Source: Shimia aestuarii (lineage in GTDB: Bacteria > Pseudomonadota > Alphaproteobacteria > Rhodobacterales > Rhodobacteraceae). Taken from it: a DNA stretch of 64,000 nucleotides. Position numbers and translations under genes: made by a program. Below are positions 50,316 through 61,148 of this stretch, one piece after another. The notes beneath the pieces are model-generated. The model ran no database searches, was not told the DNA's origin, and saw only the letters and a program-made list of their open reading frames with translations. Within the stretch, counting starts at the first letter, position 1, and every line of letters begins with the position of its first letter. Location: positions 1-64,000 of the forward strand of contig NZ_FOTQ01000005.1 in assembly GCF_900114635.1 (NCBI RefSeq). The letters are read 5' to 3'.

Positions 50316-51368
50316 TCACGCCGCCCCTTTGAGGGTCCGGTCGCGATGTTTCCTCATCCGGGTGAGCCAGCTTTCGGCAAAACCCAAAACGTCCTGTTCC
50401 GTTGTGTCCGGCCCCAAAGAGACCCGGATTGCGCTCGCGGCGGTGGCATCGTCATAGCCCATCGCCTTGAGCACGCGGCTGGCGCGCACTTTGCCCGATG
50501 AACAGGCCGATCCTGCGGAAATCGCAAAACCGGCAAGGTCCATCTGCATAACCTGTGTCTCGCCCTTCCAGCCGGGTGTGGCGATACAGGTGGTGTTGGG
50601 AAGGCGTTTCTCGCCTTTCCCGACAAAAATGGTATCTTTTGCCTCTGCAGCAAGGGCCTCTTCAAGCAAATCGCGCAAATTGGCAACCCGTTCCCACACC
50701 CCATCGGCCAAATCTTTTGCCGCAGCCGTGGCCGCTGCCGCAAATCCGGCCATGCCAATGAGGTTTTCCGTGCCCGCGCGGCGGCCCATTTCCTGCCCCC
50801 CGCCCAAAAGCTGTGCGGGGATATCCGTGCCCCGCTTGACAACCAGCGCGCCGATGCCCTTGGGCCCGCCAAGCTTGTGCGCAGAAACCAGTGCCATGGT
50901 CGCCCCGGACCAGTTGAAGGCCACGGGCAGCTTGCCAAAGCCCTGCGTCATGTCGCTGAGCAACAGCCCATCTGGGAGCGTCTGAACAATCCCGGTCTCG
51001 GAATTGGCCAGTTGCAGCGCCGTCTTCGCCGGGTCTTTCACAGAAACCTGCCCATTGCCATCAACCGGCAAATCAGACGTGACCCAAGCAGACACCGCGT
51101 CATGTTCAATATCGCCCGCGTGCAAATCCCGTCCCTGCAGGGCCAGCGCTGCGGCCTCGGTCGCGCCCGAAGTAAAGACGACATCCGCGCCATCCGCACC
51201 GAACGCCGCTGCAATCTCGGCCCGTGCCTTCTCCATCAGCCCCTTGGCGGCCCGCCCTTCGGCATGCACGCTCGACGGATTGCCGACAATCTCCATCGCG
51301 GCGATCATCGCGGCCTTCGCCTCGGGCCGCAGCGGCGCCGTGGCATTATGATCGAGATACACGCGCAT
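50316..51368 (-). CDS. Cysteine desulfurase, IscS/NifS type
   Basis: This PLP-dependent enzyme provides sulfur for Fe-S clusters. The PLP lysine is in [17 protein letters not shown] and the mobile catalytic loop is [17 protein letters not shown], the group I (IscS-type) pattern. At 350 aa it is shorter than E. coli IscS. It is the second gene of the operon, one base after iscR; together with sufS the operon has two desulfurases of different groups. Confidence 0.92.
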   Translation of the reverse strand: MRVYLDHNATAPLRPEAKAAMIAAMEIVGNPSSVHAEGRAAKGLMEKARAEIAAAFGADGADVVFTSGATEAAALALQGRDLHAGDIEHDAVSAWVTSDLPVDGNGQVSVKDPAKTALQLANSETGIVQTLPDGLLLSDMTQGFGKLPVAFNWSGATMALVSAHKLGGPKGIGALVVKRGTDIPAQLLGGGQEMGRRAGTENLIGMAGFAAAATAAAKDLADGVWERVANLRDLLEEALAAEAKDTIFVGKGEKRLPNTTCIATPGWKGETQVMQMDLAGFAISAGSACSSGKVRASRVLKAMGYDDATAASAIRVSLGPDTTEQDVLGFAESWLTRMRKHRDRTLKGAA

Positions 51369-51832
51369 CAGGTGTCGTCATCCACCACCGAAAACAGGGT
51401 TGGCACTGCCGGACAGGGGGCCAGGTCGTTTTTCACTACGTCCGAAAGGCGCGTCTGGTGCAAAAACACGTAGACATGCGCCGAGAGACCCTCCCAAAGC
51501 CGGTTGGCCATTGATTGCGCGCGCGATCCGCTTAGGCCCCCGCTCGCGCCGGCCCCGGTATGCAGCGCCGATACGGTTTCGTCCACCGCCGTCAGAATTT
51601 CGACCACGCGAATGTCGGACGCGCTTTTGGCAAGCCGGTACCCGCCCCCCGGCCCGCGCACCGATTCCACCAGCCCGGCGCGGCGTAGCTTGACAAAAAG
51701 CTGTTCGAGGTAGGGTAGCGAAATATCCTGACGTTTCGAGATCTCGGACAGGCTCACCAGCCCCTCTGGTGGCTGCAAGGCAATATCGGCCAAAGCCACG
51801 ACCGCATAGCGCCCTTTCGTCGACAGTTTCAT
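51368..51832 (-). CDS. iscR: Rrf2-family regulator IscR
   Basis: IscR represses or tunes Fe-S assembly genes according to cluster status. The 154-aa protein has the Rrf2 winged helix (residues 1-75, with ISLPYLEQLFVKLRRAGLVES and RGPGGGYRLAK). E. coli IscR binds its [2Fe-2S] cluster with three cysteines near residues 92-104; here that region (SALHTGAGASGG) has none, and the only cysteine is C140. A single-cysteine IscR has been reported in Rhodobacter sphaeroides, so this may be the normal form in the group. It leads the suf operon. Confidence 0.92.
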   Translation of the reverse strand: MKLSTKGRYAVVALADIALQPPEGLVSLSEISKRQDISLPYLEQLFVKLRRAGLVESVRGPGGGYRLAKSASDIRVVEILTAVDETVSALHTGAGASGGLSGSRAQSMANRLWEGLSAHVYVFLHQTRLSDVVKNDLAPCPAVPTLFSVVDDDT

Positions 51833-51873
51833 CCTGCACCCCCAGCGAATAGATTGACGTCAGCCGCTCAGGT

Positions 51874-51890
51874 GCTTAAGTCCCTTAAGC
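51874..51890. promoter_or_regulatory. Palindromic operator candidate upstream of iscR
   Basis: GCTTAAG-TCC-CTTAAGC is a perfect palindrome with 7-bp arms, 41 bp upstream of the iscR start. It could be the IscR operator or another iron-response site. Confidence 0.55.
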
Positions 51891-51919
51891 CCTTGCCGGT
51901 GGCAACGCCGGATCAATGA

Positions 51920-51934
51920 TTAGAACCGTTCTAA
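51920..51934. promoter_or_regulatory. ICE/Irr-box-like palindrome
   Basis: TTAGAAC-C-GTTCTAA is a perfect palindrome that matches the Irr (ICE) box pattern TTTAGAA-N3-TTCTAAA except for the outermost bases. It lies between divergent iscR and the alpha/beta hydrolase gene and would tie the suf operon to iron through Irr. Confidence 0.68.
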
Positions 51935-51996
51935 GGTAGCTTAGCAAATTCGTCAAGAATTGCATCGCACCTTTTGCAGGAGACAAGAAGCACACC

Positions 51997-52653
51997 ATGC
52001 CAGAGGTGATTTTTCCCGGACCCGAAGGCCGCCTCGAAGGCCGCTACCACCCGCAAAAAGAAAAAGACGCACCGATCGCCATCGTGCTTCATCCACATCC
52101 CCAATTTGGCGGAACGATGAATAACAAGGTGGTCTACAACCTGCATTATGCCTTCTACAACATGGGCTTCACCGTGCTGCGCTTCAACTTCCGAGGCGTC
52201 GGCCGGAGCCAGGGTGAGTATGATCAGGGCGTGGGTGAGCTTTCCGATGCGGCGTCGGCGCTCGATTACCTGCAGTCGATGAACAACAACTCCAAGCATT
52301 GCTGGGTTGCCGGCTTCTCATTCGGCGCGTGGATCGGGATGCAGCTTCTGATGCGCCGCCCCGAAATCACCGGGTTCATTTCTGTCGCACCGCCTGCGAA
52401 CATGTATGACTTCTCTTTCCTTGCGCCCTGCCCCAGCTCGGGCCTGATGATTAACGGCACCAATGACCGTGTCGCCCCCCCGGCAGACACGCATGCCCTT
52501 GTGAACAAGCTGCATGAGCAAAAGGGAATCACCATCACCCATACCGAGATCGAAGGGGCAGGCCATTTCTTCGAAACCGAGGAATACATGGATGCGATGG
52601 TGGGCAACGTGACCAATTACGTAAAGCGCCGCCTGACTGAAACGACGCGCTGA
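51997..52653 (+). CDS. Alpha/beta hydrolase family protein
   Basis: This 218-aa alpha/beta hydrolase (COG2945-like group) has the nucleophile elbow GFSFGAW, with HPHPQFGGTMNNKVV near the N-terminus, NFRGVGRSQGEYDQG, and catalytic-acid and histidine regions INGTNDRVAPP and EGAGHFF. Substrate is unknown; relatives are carboxylesterase-like. AGGAG precedes the ATG. The stop overlaps the next start by one base. Confidence 0.88.
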   Translation: MPEVIFPGPEGRLEGRYHPQKEKDAPIAIVLHPHPQFGGTMNNKVVYNLHYAFYNMGFTVLRFNFRGVGRSQGEYDQGVGELSDAASALDYLQSMNNNSKHCWVAGFSFGAWIGMQLLMRRPEITGFISVAPPANMYDFSFLAPCPSSGLMINGTNDRVAPPADTHALVNKLHEQKGITITHTEIEGAGHFFETEEYMDAMVGNVTNYVKRRLTETTR

Positions 52654-52889
52654 TGGGCACGATCGAGACGCTGGCGGCCAAGCTCGCCGAGGACACGCTG
52701 AAAGCTCAGCGCATAACGGGCGATGACCGCCTGTTCGTTCAGGTTGGCGCCGTTCTGGCCGCCGCGTCGCAATCATTGGAAGAGGCCTTCCTGACCGAGG
52801 TACGAGTCCGTCTCGCCGAAGAAAAGGCCCGCGCCTTTCTTGTCGGCAAGGTCAAGGAAGCCCGTGAAGCTGCCGGGTCAGCTGAATGA
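52653..52889 (+). CDS. Small helical protein (78 aa)
   Basis: Short helical protein between the hydrolase and HD genes: LAAKLAEDTLKAQRITGDDRL and AASQSLEEAFLTEVRVRLAEEKAR. It overlaps its neighbours by one and four bases, so it is co-translated. Family and function are not recognised. Confidence 0.72.
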   Translation: MGTIETLAAKLAEDTLKAQRITGDDRLFVQVGAVLAAASQSLEEAFLTEVRVRLAEEKARAFLVGKVKEAREAAGSAE

Positions 52890-53473
52890 GCGCCCGCCTC
52901 GACGCCCAAATCGCCTTTCTGAAAGAAGCCGACCACCTCAAGGCCGTGCTGCGTGCCTCGCGCCTTCTGGATGACTCGCGATTTGAAAACTCGGCCGAGC
53001 ATTCATGGCACGTCATGCTCTATGCACTTGTTCTGGTCGAACATTCCGCCGAGCCGGTCGACATCGCGCGCGTGCTCAAGATGCTCCTGCTGCATGACAT
53101 CGTCGAAATCGACGCTGGCGATGCGCCGATCCACGGCGACGTGGACCATGCCGCCAAGGCCGCCGCAGAAGAGGCGGCGGCAGAGCGTCTTTTTGGGCTC
53201 CTACCGGATGATTTGCAGCATGAATTCAAATCCTTGTGGGTTGAATTTGAAGCAGAAGAAACGCCAGAGTCGCGCTTTGCCAAGGCGATTGACCGGATGC
53301 CCACACCGATCACCAATCTTGAACTGGGCGGTGGTTCCTGGATTGATTACAACGTGACGCTCGAACAACTCGACCATCGCGTCGGCGTACCCATCAACGG
53401 TGGCGCCCCCGGCGTCTGGGGCTGGTTGCGCCCCAAGCTGGAAAGCTGGTTTCACCGCAACGGCCGCGCCTGA
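52886..53473 (+). CDS. HD-domain hydrolase (HDDC2/YfbR-like 5'-deoxynucleotidase)
   Basis: This 195-aa HD-domain protein has the metal ligands of the family: H in NSAEHSWHVML, HD in LLLHDIVEIDAGD and a later D in AKAIDRMPTP. The YfbR/HDDC2 group dephosphorylates deoxynucleoside monophosphates. It overlaps the small helical gene by four bases. Activity towards other nucleotides or phosphonates is possible, so the substrate is uncertain. Confidence 0.87.
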   Translation: MSARLDAQIAFLKEADHLKAVLRASRLLDDSRFENSAEHSWHVMLYALVLVEHSAEPVDIARVLKMLLLHDIVEIDAGDAPIHGDVDHAAKAAAEEAAAERLFGLLPDDLQHEFKSLWVEFEAEETPESRFAKAIDRMPTPITNLELGGGSWIDYNVTLEQLDHRVGVPINGGAPGVWGWLRPKLESWFHRNGRA

Positions 53474-53477
53474 GCAG

Positions 53478-54029
53478 TCACCAACATTGCGGCCACCCAT
53501 AGCCCCAGCGCCATGACAGTCCCGAACAGGGCGCGCCACCAACTCGTACTGCATCGAACATGGCCTTGCCGATGAGCTCATAGGCGGTGGTGACCTGCGC
53601 ATCTGACAGGTCATAAAGCGTCTTCAGATCGTCGCCGCGCCTGTTAGCTGTCGCGGCAACACAGGTTTCAAGCGCCTCATCCGCTGCCAGCCGAGCGAAA
53701 TAGCTGTCCTCAGGTGCACTCGACACCCCCCCGAGATGATAGGCGCGGTCATGGATCACACAGCACTCTTCCCAAGGGGGCTGGTTTTCATGCGCTTCGG
53801 CAAATTCCGGAAACAGGCGCGCGACCGTGGTCCATGCCGACGACATCCCGCCGGAACACCCATCCGTCGTGAAAGGCGCAAGAACCGCGTCAGGGGCGGT
53901 ACGGGTAGCTTCCAGCCGCGCATGCCGCCACACTTCCAAACGCGCGGTCGGCCCGAGGTCGACCTCCTCTGCGCCAACCGAAGAGCCACCCAGGATCAAC
54001 AGAAGCGAAGCGCATTTAAGGCGATTCAT
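53478..54029 (-). CDS. Secreted phospholipase A2-like protein
   Basis: This 183-aa exported protein (signal peptide about residues 1-20, ending VGA before EEV) has the hallmark of the secreted phospholipase A2 fold. C89-C90-x2-H93-D94-x2-Y97 (ECCVIHDRAYHLGG) matches the PLA2 CCxxHDxxY catalytic motif, and DGCSGG at residues 56-61 fits the Ca2+ loop. Further cysteines (123, 168, 182) can form disulfides. Its start overlaps the GDPD gene stop by 14 bases in an operon, which supports a role in phospholipid breakdown. Relationship to known PLA2 families needs a profile search. Confidence 0.74.
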   Translation of the reverse strand: MNRLKCASLLLILGGSSVGAEEVDLGPTARLEVWRHARLEATRTAPDAVLAPFTTDGCSGGMSSAWTTVARLFPEFAEAHENQPPWEECCVIHDRAYHLGGVSSAPEDSYFARLAADEALETCVAATANRRGDDLKTLYDLSDAQVTTAYELIGKAMFDAVRVGGAPCSGLSWRWGYGWPQCW

Positions 54030-55857
54030 CGCGATAGCTCCGGTTTTCTACATCAAGCCCGATGGACCCGGCCAGCCCGATGATCATACGTTCGATGGTA
54101 TTGAGGTCCCGCCGCTCGGACAGCACTTGCCGTGCCAGCGCGGGTTCATCCGTGATCAACCCACTCACCCCCAAAGACACCATATGTGACATAGACAAGG
54201 CATCATTGACGGTCCACACGAACAGCTCCTTGCCTGCCTTGCGGGTCTCGCGGACCATGCGATGCGACGCCGCTGCCTGATTGACGGCAAGGAAATCGAC
54301 GTCCAACTCCCACATCCGCCCCAGCGACGCGGTCGCCAAGAGCCCCATGTTCCAATCCGGGCGCAGGGCGCGCATTTTCTGGATCGCCCCGTATTTCAGC
54401 GACATGATCCGGACCTGATCCTGCATCTCCAACTCTTCCACGATGCCCGCGACGCGCTCTTCAAGCTTTTCGTCATGACCATAGTATTTCAGCTCGATCA
54501 CCACGCCCGCCTTGCCCTTGGCCAATATCAGAGCGTCACGCAAAAGCGGCGTACGCTGATCGGCGTAAGCCGGGTCGAACCAGCCGCCAATGTCGATGTC
54601 CGCCAGATCGGCCGCGGTCGCGTCCCAGGCCTTGAGGTTGACCCCGGCGATCTTCATGAAATCGCTGTCATGGACGACGATAACCTCCCCTTCCGCAGAT
54701 TCCTGCACATCCAGTTCGATCCAGTCCGTGCCGTCCTCAAGCGCCTTTTCAAAGGCAGCCATGGTGTTCTCCGGCCGACTTCCCGCCGCGCCCCGATGCG
54801 CTATGATCTGAACGTTCGGATCGGCCTTGACCCGCGCTAGGTCCACCAGCCCCAGAACGCTGAACACAGCCGCAGCGGCAACCGCCACCAGCGTTCCGAT
54901 AAGCAATCCGCGCGGTAATGCCGCTTTGGACGTGGCAAGCCGCTCCGGCCACTGTGCCAGCGTCATCAGGATCACCGCCAGCGCCCCGGTGGTAAGCGTA
55001 ACCACCAGCAGGTTCGCCAGCGCCCCAAGCCCGCCGAACACCAGCAGAACCGCCGCAATTCGGCGCAGGCTGTCCCCCATCATCGGCAGGATCAGATCCG
55101 CCAAAGCGCCGACAACTCCAAGAAGAACCGCACTCAGAATAAATGAAATACCAAGCCATATCAATATGTTGCTCAGAAGCGTGAAAGCTTTTCCCCGCAT
55201 GCGCTGGCGGCTTTGGACAAACGCGTCGCGGGGCCTGACACCATCAAACAGGACCAGCGGCAAGATAAGCGCCCAACCGATCAGAGCACGCAGCAACACC
55301 AGCGCCATAACTGCGAGCACGGCCCCGATCACGACCACCGCCCGCATGAATTCCGGGGGTTTGTTGCTCAGGTAGTAGTTGATGTCATACTCGGTCAGCC
55401 ACAAAAGGTAGAGCCCGCCCGCCACCACGACAAAAGGCAGGCAGAGGACCAGCACCCGCAAAGTCAGCCGCGCTCCAAGATCAATCAACCGGGGCGCCTG
55501 TGGCAGGATCTCCCACAATCCGTCAAGCCCGGTGACCCGCCCTTTGTTTCGGGACCGACCAGCCAGAGCCATCATGCAGGCCACGTCCAGCACATATATG
55601 AACACCGCCAATCCGGCGATGATCAGGAAACACAGGAAACCGACCGGGGACAGCAAGAAAAAGGCAATGTCGAAATCCGACAATGCGGGCTGCCCCGCAA
55701 ACCAAAGCGCCAAACGCACGGTTAGGGCCATCAGTGGAACCAGAATGACGGCCAGCACCGCGTTAAAGGCCACGTGCACCGCCAAAAGCCGCCATCTCAG
55801 CTGCCATGCAGCGCTAAATGCGGCCAGAACCTCTCGAATACTTTCAGTCACGCGCAA
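54016..55857 (-). CDS. Membrane-anchored glycerophosphodiester phosphodiesterase
   Basis: The enzyme splits glycerophosphodiesters to glycerol-3-phosphate and alcohol. Residues 1-345 form a membrane domain with about eight helices (the glycerophosphodiester phosphodiesterase membrane domain, as in YhdW/GDPD-type fusions). The catalytic TIM barrel starts at HRG (354-356), with E363/N364 (ENT), E381/D383 (ELD) and H396/D397 (HD), all typical of GDPD. At 613 aa it is full length. It is upstream of and overlaps the PLA2-like gene. Confidence 0.92.
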   Translation of the reverse strand: MRVTESIREVLAAFSAAWQLRWRLLAVHVAFNAVLAVILVPLMALTVRLALWFAGQPALSDFDIAFFLLSPVGFLCFLIIAGLAVFIYVLDVACMMALAGRSRNKGRVTGLDGLWEILPQAPRLIDLGARLTLRVLVLCLPFVVVAGGLYLLWLTEYDINYYLSNKPPEFMRAVVVIGAVLAVMALVLLRALIGWALILPLVLFDGVRPRDAFVQSRQRMRGKAFTLLSNILIWLGISFILSAVLLGVVGALADLILPMMGDSLRRIAAVLLVFGGLGALANLLVVTLTTGALAVILMTLAQWPERLATSKAALPRGLLIGTLVAVAAAAVFSVLGLVDLARVKADPNVQIIAHRGAAGSRPENTMAAFEKALEDGTDWIELDVQESAEGEVIVVHDSDFMKIAGVNLKAWDATAADLADIDIGGWFDPAYADQRTPLLRDALILAKGKAGVVIELKYYGHDEKLEERVAGIVEELEMQDQVRIMSLKYGAIQKMRALRPDWNMGLLATASLGRMWELDVDFLAVNQAAASHRMVRETRKAGKELFVWTVNDALSMSHMVSLGVSGLITDEPALARQVLSERRDLNTIERMIIGLAGSIGLDVENRSYRDESP

Positions 55858-55945
55858 TCTCCTGTTCCAATGGGGTCAGACTAGGGGCTGGGCGCGCTGG
55901 CGTCGACTCCCAACACAGGACGTGACATTCAAAAGCGGGAATAAT

Positions 55946-55963
55946 TGTATACCATTGCATACA
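55946..55963. promoter_or_regulatory. Palindrome in the icd promoter region
   Basis: TGTATACCATTGCATACA is an inverted repeat (7-bp arms, one mismatch) like GntR-family operators. It lies about 73 bp upstream of the icd start in a short AT-rich patch where the promoter is expected. Confidence 0.45.
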
Positions 55964-56035
55964 TACCCTTCTCATGGCCCGCGATCTGCGCTAAAAGCGG
56001 CCCGTGCAAACGACTCGGATGTCAGGAGACACCCC

Positions 56036-57250
56036 ATGACCAAGATCAAGGTAACGAACCCCATCGTCGAGATGGACGGTGATGAAATGACCCGTATCAT
56101 GTGGCAGTTCATCAAGGAAAAATTGATCCTGCCCTATCTCGATATCGACCTGCTGTATTACGATCTCGGGATCGAGGAACGCGACCGCACCGAAGATCAG
56201 ATCACGATTGATGCCGCCGAAAAGACCAAGGAAGTGGGCGTTGCCGTGAAATGTGCCACGATCACACCTGATGAGGCCCGCGTCGAGGAATTCGGGCTCA
56301 AGAAGATGTGGCGCAGCCCCAATGGAACGATCCGCAACATCCTTGGTGGCGTGGTGTTCCGTCAACCGATCATCTGTCGCAACGTGCCCCGGCTTGTGCC
56401 CGGCTGGACCAGCCCCATCGTCGTTGGGCGTCATGCATTTGGCGACCAGTATAAAGCCACCGATTTCACCTTCCCCGGCGCTGGCAAGCTGACCATGAAA
56501 TTCGAAGGCGAAGACGGTACCGTTATCGAGCGCGAAGTCTATGACGCGCCGTCCGCGGGCGTCTACCAGGCGATGTACAACCTCGACAGCTCCATCCTCG
56601 ATTTCGCCCGCGCCTCGTTCAACTACGGCCTGAACCTTGGCTGGCCGGTGTACCTCTCGACCAAGAACACCATCCTCAAGGCCTATGACGGGCGGTTCAA
56701 GGACCTGTTCCAGAAGGTCTACGAGGAAGAGTTCGAGGAACAATTCAAGGCCAAGGGCATCTGGTACGAACACCGCCTGATCGACGACATGGTCGCCTGC
56801 GCGATGAAATGGAACGGGAAATTCGTCTGGGCCTGCAAGAACTACGACGGCGACGTGCAGTCCGACACCGTGGCGCAGGGTTTTGGCTCTTTGGGTCTCA
56901 TGACCTCGCAACTGATGACGCCGGATGGCAAGATCGTCGAGGCCGAGGCCGCCCACGGCACCGTCACCCGCCATTACCGCCAGCATCAGGCGGGCGAAGC
57001 GACCTCGACCAACTCGATCGCCTCAATCTATGCCTGGACCGGCGGGCTGAAACACCGCGCCAAGCTCGACGATAACGCGGCGCTGGCCAACTTTGCCGAG
57101 ATGCTGGAAAGGGTGATCGTGGATACCGTGGAAAGCGGCTCGATGACCAAGGACCTCGCCTTGCTGGTTGGTCCGGATCAGGGCTGGCTGACCACCATGG
57201 GCTTCCTCGAAAAGATCGACGAGAACCTGAACAAGGCCCTTGCAGGTTAG
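56036..57250 (+). CDS. icd: NADP-dependent isocitrate dehydrogenase
   Basis: Icd oxidises isocitrate to 2-oxoglutarate in the TCA cycle. The 404-aa type resembles the eukaryotic NADP enzyme: [16 protein letters not shown] at the start, [12 protein letters not shown] for the substrate site, and [31 protein letters not shown] in parts ([21 protein letters not shown]) for metal and nucleotide. [23 protein letters not shown] is the NADP segment. The ATG at 56036 follows AGGAG; the open frame begins earlier inside the divergent gene but without support. Confidence 0.97.
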   Translation: MTKIKVTNPIVEMDGDEMTRIMWQFIKEKLILPYLDIDLLYYDLGIEERDRTEDQITIDAAEKTKEVGVAVKCATITPDEARVEEFGLKKMWRSPNGTIRNILGGVVFRQPIICRNVPRLVPGWTSPIVVGRHAFGDQYKATDFTFPGAGKLTMKFEGEDGTVIEREVYDAPSAGVYQAMYNLDSSILDFARASFNYGLNLGWPVYLSTKNTILKAYDGRFKDLFQKVYEEEFEEQFKAKGIWYEHRLIDDMVACAMKWNGKFVWACKNYDGDVQSDTVAQGFGSLGLMTSQLMTPDGKIVEAEAAHGTVTRHYRQHQAGEATSTNSIASIYAWTGGLKHRAKLDDNAALANFAEMLERVIVDTVESGSMTKDLALLVGPDQGWLTTMGFLEKIDENLNKALAG

Positions 57251-57313
57251 GACCCGTCACGCAATCTTTCGGGGCGTCTGGACATTTCCGGGCGCCTCTG
57301 ACACTTCCCTCCC

Positions 57314-57934
57314 ATGGTCAGTTTTCTCGAACCCTCCACAACAGACAGGCACAGCCTTCTCGAAGATGCCCAAGGCATCGTCGTCGGTACGTTGCTGATG
57401 GCGCTCAGCGTGCAGTTCCTGCAGGGCGGCGGGCTCATCACCGGGCAGATCGCCGGTTTGTCTCTGACCATCGCCTATGCTGGGGGATTTGCCTTTGGTC
57501 TGGTGTTCTTCCTTTTGAATCTGCCGTTTTACGCCGTCGCCCTTCTGCGCATGGGCTGGGCGTTTACGCTCAAAACCTTTGCCGCCGTCGGGTTGATGAC
57601 CGCGTGGACCTTTTTCTTGCCGCAAGTGATGCAATTTGCCGACCTTCACGTCGGGGCCGCCGCCATTCTGGCCGGGGTCACGTCGGGCGCCGGGCTGATC
57701 GTGCTGTTCCGGCACGGGGCCACGCTGGGCGGCGTTGGGATTGTCGCGGTCTGGCTGCAGGATACGCGCGGGATCAAGGCCGGCTGGGTCCAGCTTGGCT
57801 TCGACCTCTGCGTCTTTGGCCTTGCGTGGTCGCTTTTTGACGGGCGCATGGTGGTCTATTCCCTTATCGGAGCGGCTGTGACCAATGTCATGGTCGCCAC
57901 CAACCACCGCCGCGACCGGTACATCGCGCGCTGA
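57314..57934 (+). CDS. YitT-type membrane protein
   Basis: This 206-aa protein has five or six membrane helices (VVGTLLMALSVQFLQGGGLITGQIAGLSLTIAY in parts, AFGLVFFLLNLPFYAVALL). GLITGQIAGLSLTI matches the YitT/YczE transporter-like family. No C-terminal DUF2179 domain is seen. Function is unknown. It is 14 bp before the SMR gene. Confidence 0.82.
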   Translation: MVSFLEPSTTDRHSLLEDAQGIVVGTLLMALSVQFLQGGGLITGQIAGLSLTIAYAGGFAFGLVFFLLNLPFYAVALLRMGWAFTLKTFAAVGLMTAWTFFLPQVMQFADLHVGAAAILAGVTSGAGLIVLFRHGATLGGVGIVAVWLQDTRGIKAGWVQLGFDLCVFGLAWSLFDGRMVVYSLIGAAVTNVMVATNHRRDRYIAR

Positions 57935-57948
57935 GGAGACCCCTGTTC

Positions 57949-58278
57949 ATGGCTTATTTCTACCTGCTCATAGCCGTCGTTTTCGAAACCATCGGCACCT
58001 CTGCGCTGCAAGCCAGTCAGCAATTCTCGCGCCTCGTCCCGTCGATGATCGTCGTGACCGCCTATGCCGCGTCCTTCTTTTTCATGGCCATTGTGCTGCG
58101 CTATCTGCCCGTCGGGATCACCTATGCAATCTGGTCCGGCCTTGGCATCGTGCTGATCGCGGCCATTGGTTTCGTGGTCTTCGGGCAACGGCTCGATTGG
58201 CCCGCGATCGTCGGGATGGCGATGATCCTTGGCGGCATCCTGATCATCCACCTCTTTTCCAAATCGGCCGTTCACTAA
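57949..58278 (+). CDS. Small multidrug resistance (SMR) family transporter
   Basis: This 109-aa four-helix exporter has the SMR pattern: YFYLLIAVVFETIGTSALQAS holds the conserved glutamate of the EmrE-type site (E-14 equivalent), and GITYAIWSGLGIVLIAAIG is the third helix signature. It works as an antiparallel or parallel dimer. SMR members export quaternary ammonium drugs or guanidinium. It follows the YitT-type gene by 14 bp. Confidence 0.9.
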   Translation: MAYFYLLIAVVFETIGTSALQASQQFSRLVPSMIVVTAYAASFFFMAIVLRYLPVGITYAIWSGLGIVLIAAIGFVVFGQRLDWPAIVGMAMILGGILIIHLFSKSAVH

Positions 58279-58284
58279 CCCCCC

Positions 58285-59055
58285 TCAAGGTTCGAAGGAC
58301 ATCACCTCAACACCATCCTGCGTGAATCGCGCAATCGTGCCCGCCGCAAGCTCGCTCCAGCCGCCTTCGCTGGTTTCCAGCGGTTCTGACACCACCGCCC
58401 ACCCTGCCCGGCTCTCGCTCCAGCGATAGAACACAGACGGGGCGATCTCGTCAGAGGAATAGCGGGCAGCCCAGAGCGATGTGCCATCTGAAAAGGCCGA
58501 GGAAAGCCGCATATGAGGCGTCGCGCCATATGTTTTGGACAGGCCGCGCAACTGACGTACCGAGGCGGCAAGCGCGGCTGCCGGATCCTCCATCCCCTGC
58601 CCCAGCATCAACAGGAACAAAACCTCGCTGTCAGTGGCCCCCTTGCGATGGGCGTAAAGCGCGTCGGGGATTGCCATATCAGCTTTCTTGCGGAACCCTT
58701 CGAAACCGCCAATCTGGCCGTTGTGCATGAAGCTCCATTCGCCACAGGTGAACGGGTGGCAATTGTTGCGGCTGGTCGCGGTGCCGGTCGAGGCCCGCAC
58801 ATGCGCGAGAAACAGCCCCGAGCGGACCTGGTGCGCCAGCGCCCGCAGGTTCGGATCGGACCATGCCGGATAGATATCGCGATACAACCCCGGCTCCGCG
58901 CGCTCGCCATACCACGCAATACCGAACCCGTCGGCATTGATCGCGGTCTTGGCCTTGGTTGCATCCTGGCTCTGGATGACCAGAGAATGCGCGGGCTTGG
59001 TGATGACCTCTTCCAGAAAGATCGGTTTGCCAAGATAGGCGGCCCAGCGGCACAT
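58285..59055 (-). CDS. Class II glutamine amidotransferase (YafJ/EgtC-like)
   Basis: This 256-aa Ntn-type amidotransferase has its nucleophile directly after the start (M-C2-R-W). I chose the ATG at 59055 so that C2 is in place, and GAGGGA precedes it. SWIHNGQIGG-like SFMHNGQIGGF and FLAHVRASTGT are the family glutamine-site motifs. EgtC members take part in ergothioneine synthesis, but no egtABDE genes are nearby, so the general YafJ/Dug3 type is more likely. Confidence 0.87.
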   Translation of the reverse strand: MCRWAAYLGKPIFLEEVITKPAHSLVIQSQDATKAKTAINADGFGIAWYGERAEPGLYRDIYPAWSDPNLRALAHQVRSGLFLAHVRASTGTATSRNNCHPFTCGEWSFMHNGQIGGFEGFRKKADMAIPDALYAHRKGATDSEVLFLLMLGQGMEDPAAALAASVRQLRGLSKTYGATPHMRLSSAFSDGTSLWAARYSSDEIAPSVFYRWSESRAGWAVVSEPLETSEGGWSELAAGTIARFTQDGVEVMSFEP

Positions 59056-59219
59056 GGTACGTCCCTCACATTGTTTGGCGCAGCAAAGCGCCAAGTTTCG
59101 CAGGCTTGCAAGGGGCGAATTCGCCCTGATGCGGATTTCCGCGCGGGCGGGCGCATTCACCTCTGGCCTTTTTGCGCAACCCCGTATAGGGCGGGCGCGA
59201 ACAGGAAAAGAGATACCTC

Positions 59220-61040
<1,821 letters not shown>

Positions 61041-61045
61041 ACTCC

Positions 61046-61075
61046 AAAGGCCACCGCTTCGGTGGCCTTTTCTTT
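61046..61075 (+). terminator. Rho-independent terminator after typA
   Basis: AAAGGCCACCG and CGGTGGCCTTT form an 11-bp stem with a CTT loop, followed by TCTTTT. Confidence 0.9.
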
Positions 61076-61148
61076 TGCCCGCCGGGTTGCTTGAAAAACG
61101 GTTCTGGTTGAAGCTGCACCTAATTGTTTGCTGCCAAATGACCTGCCC

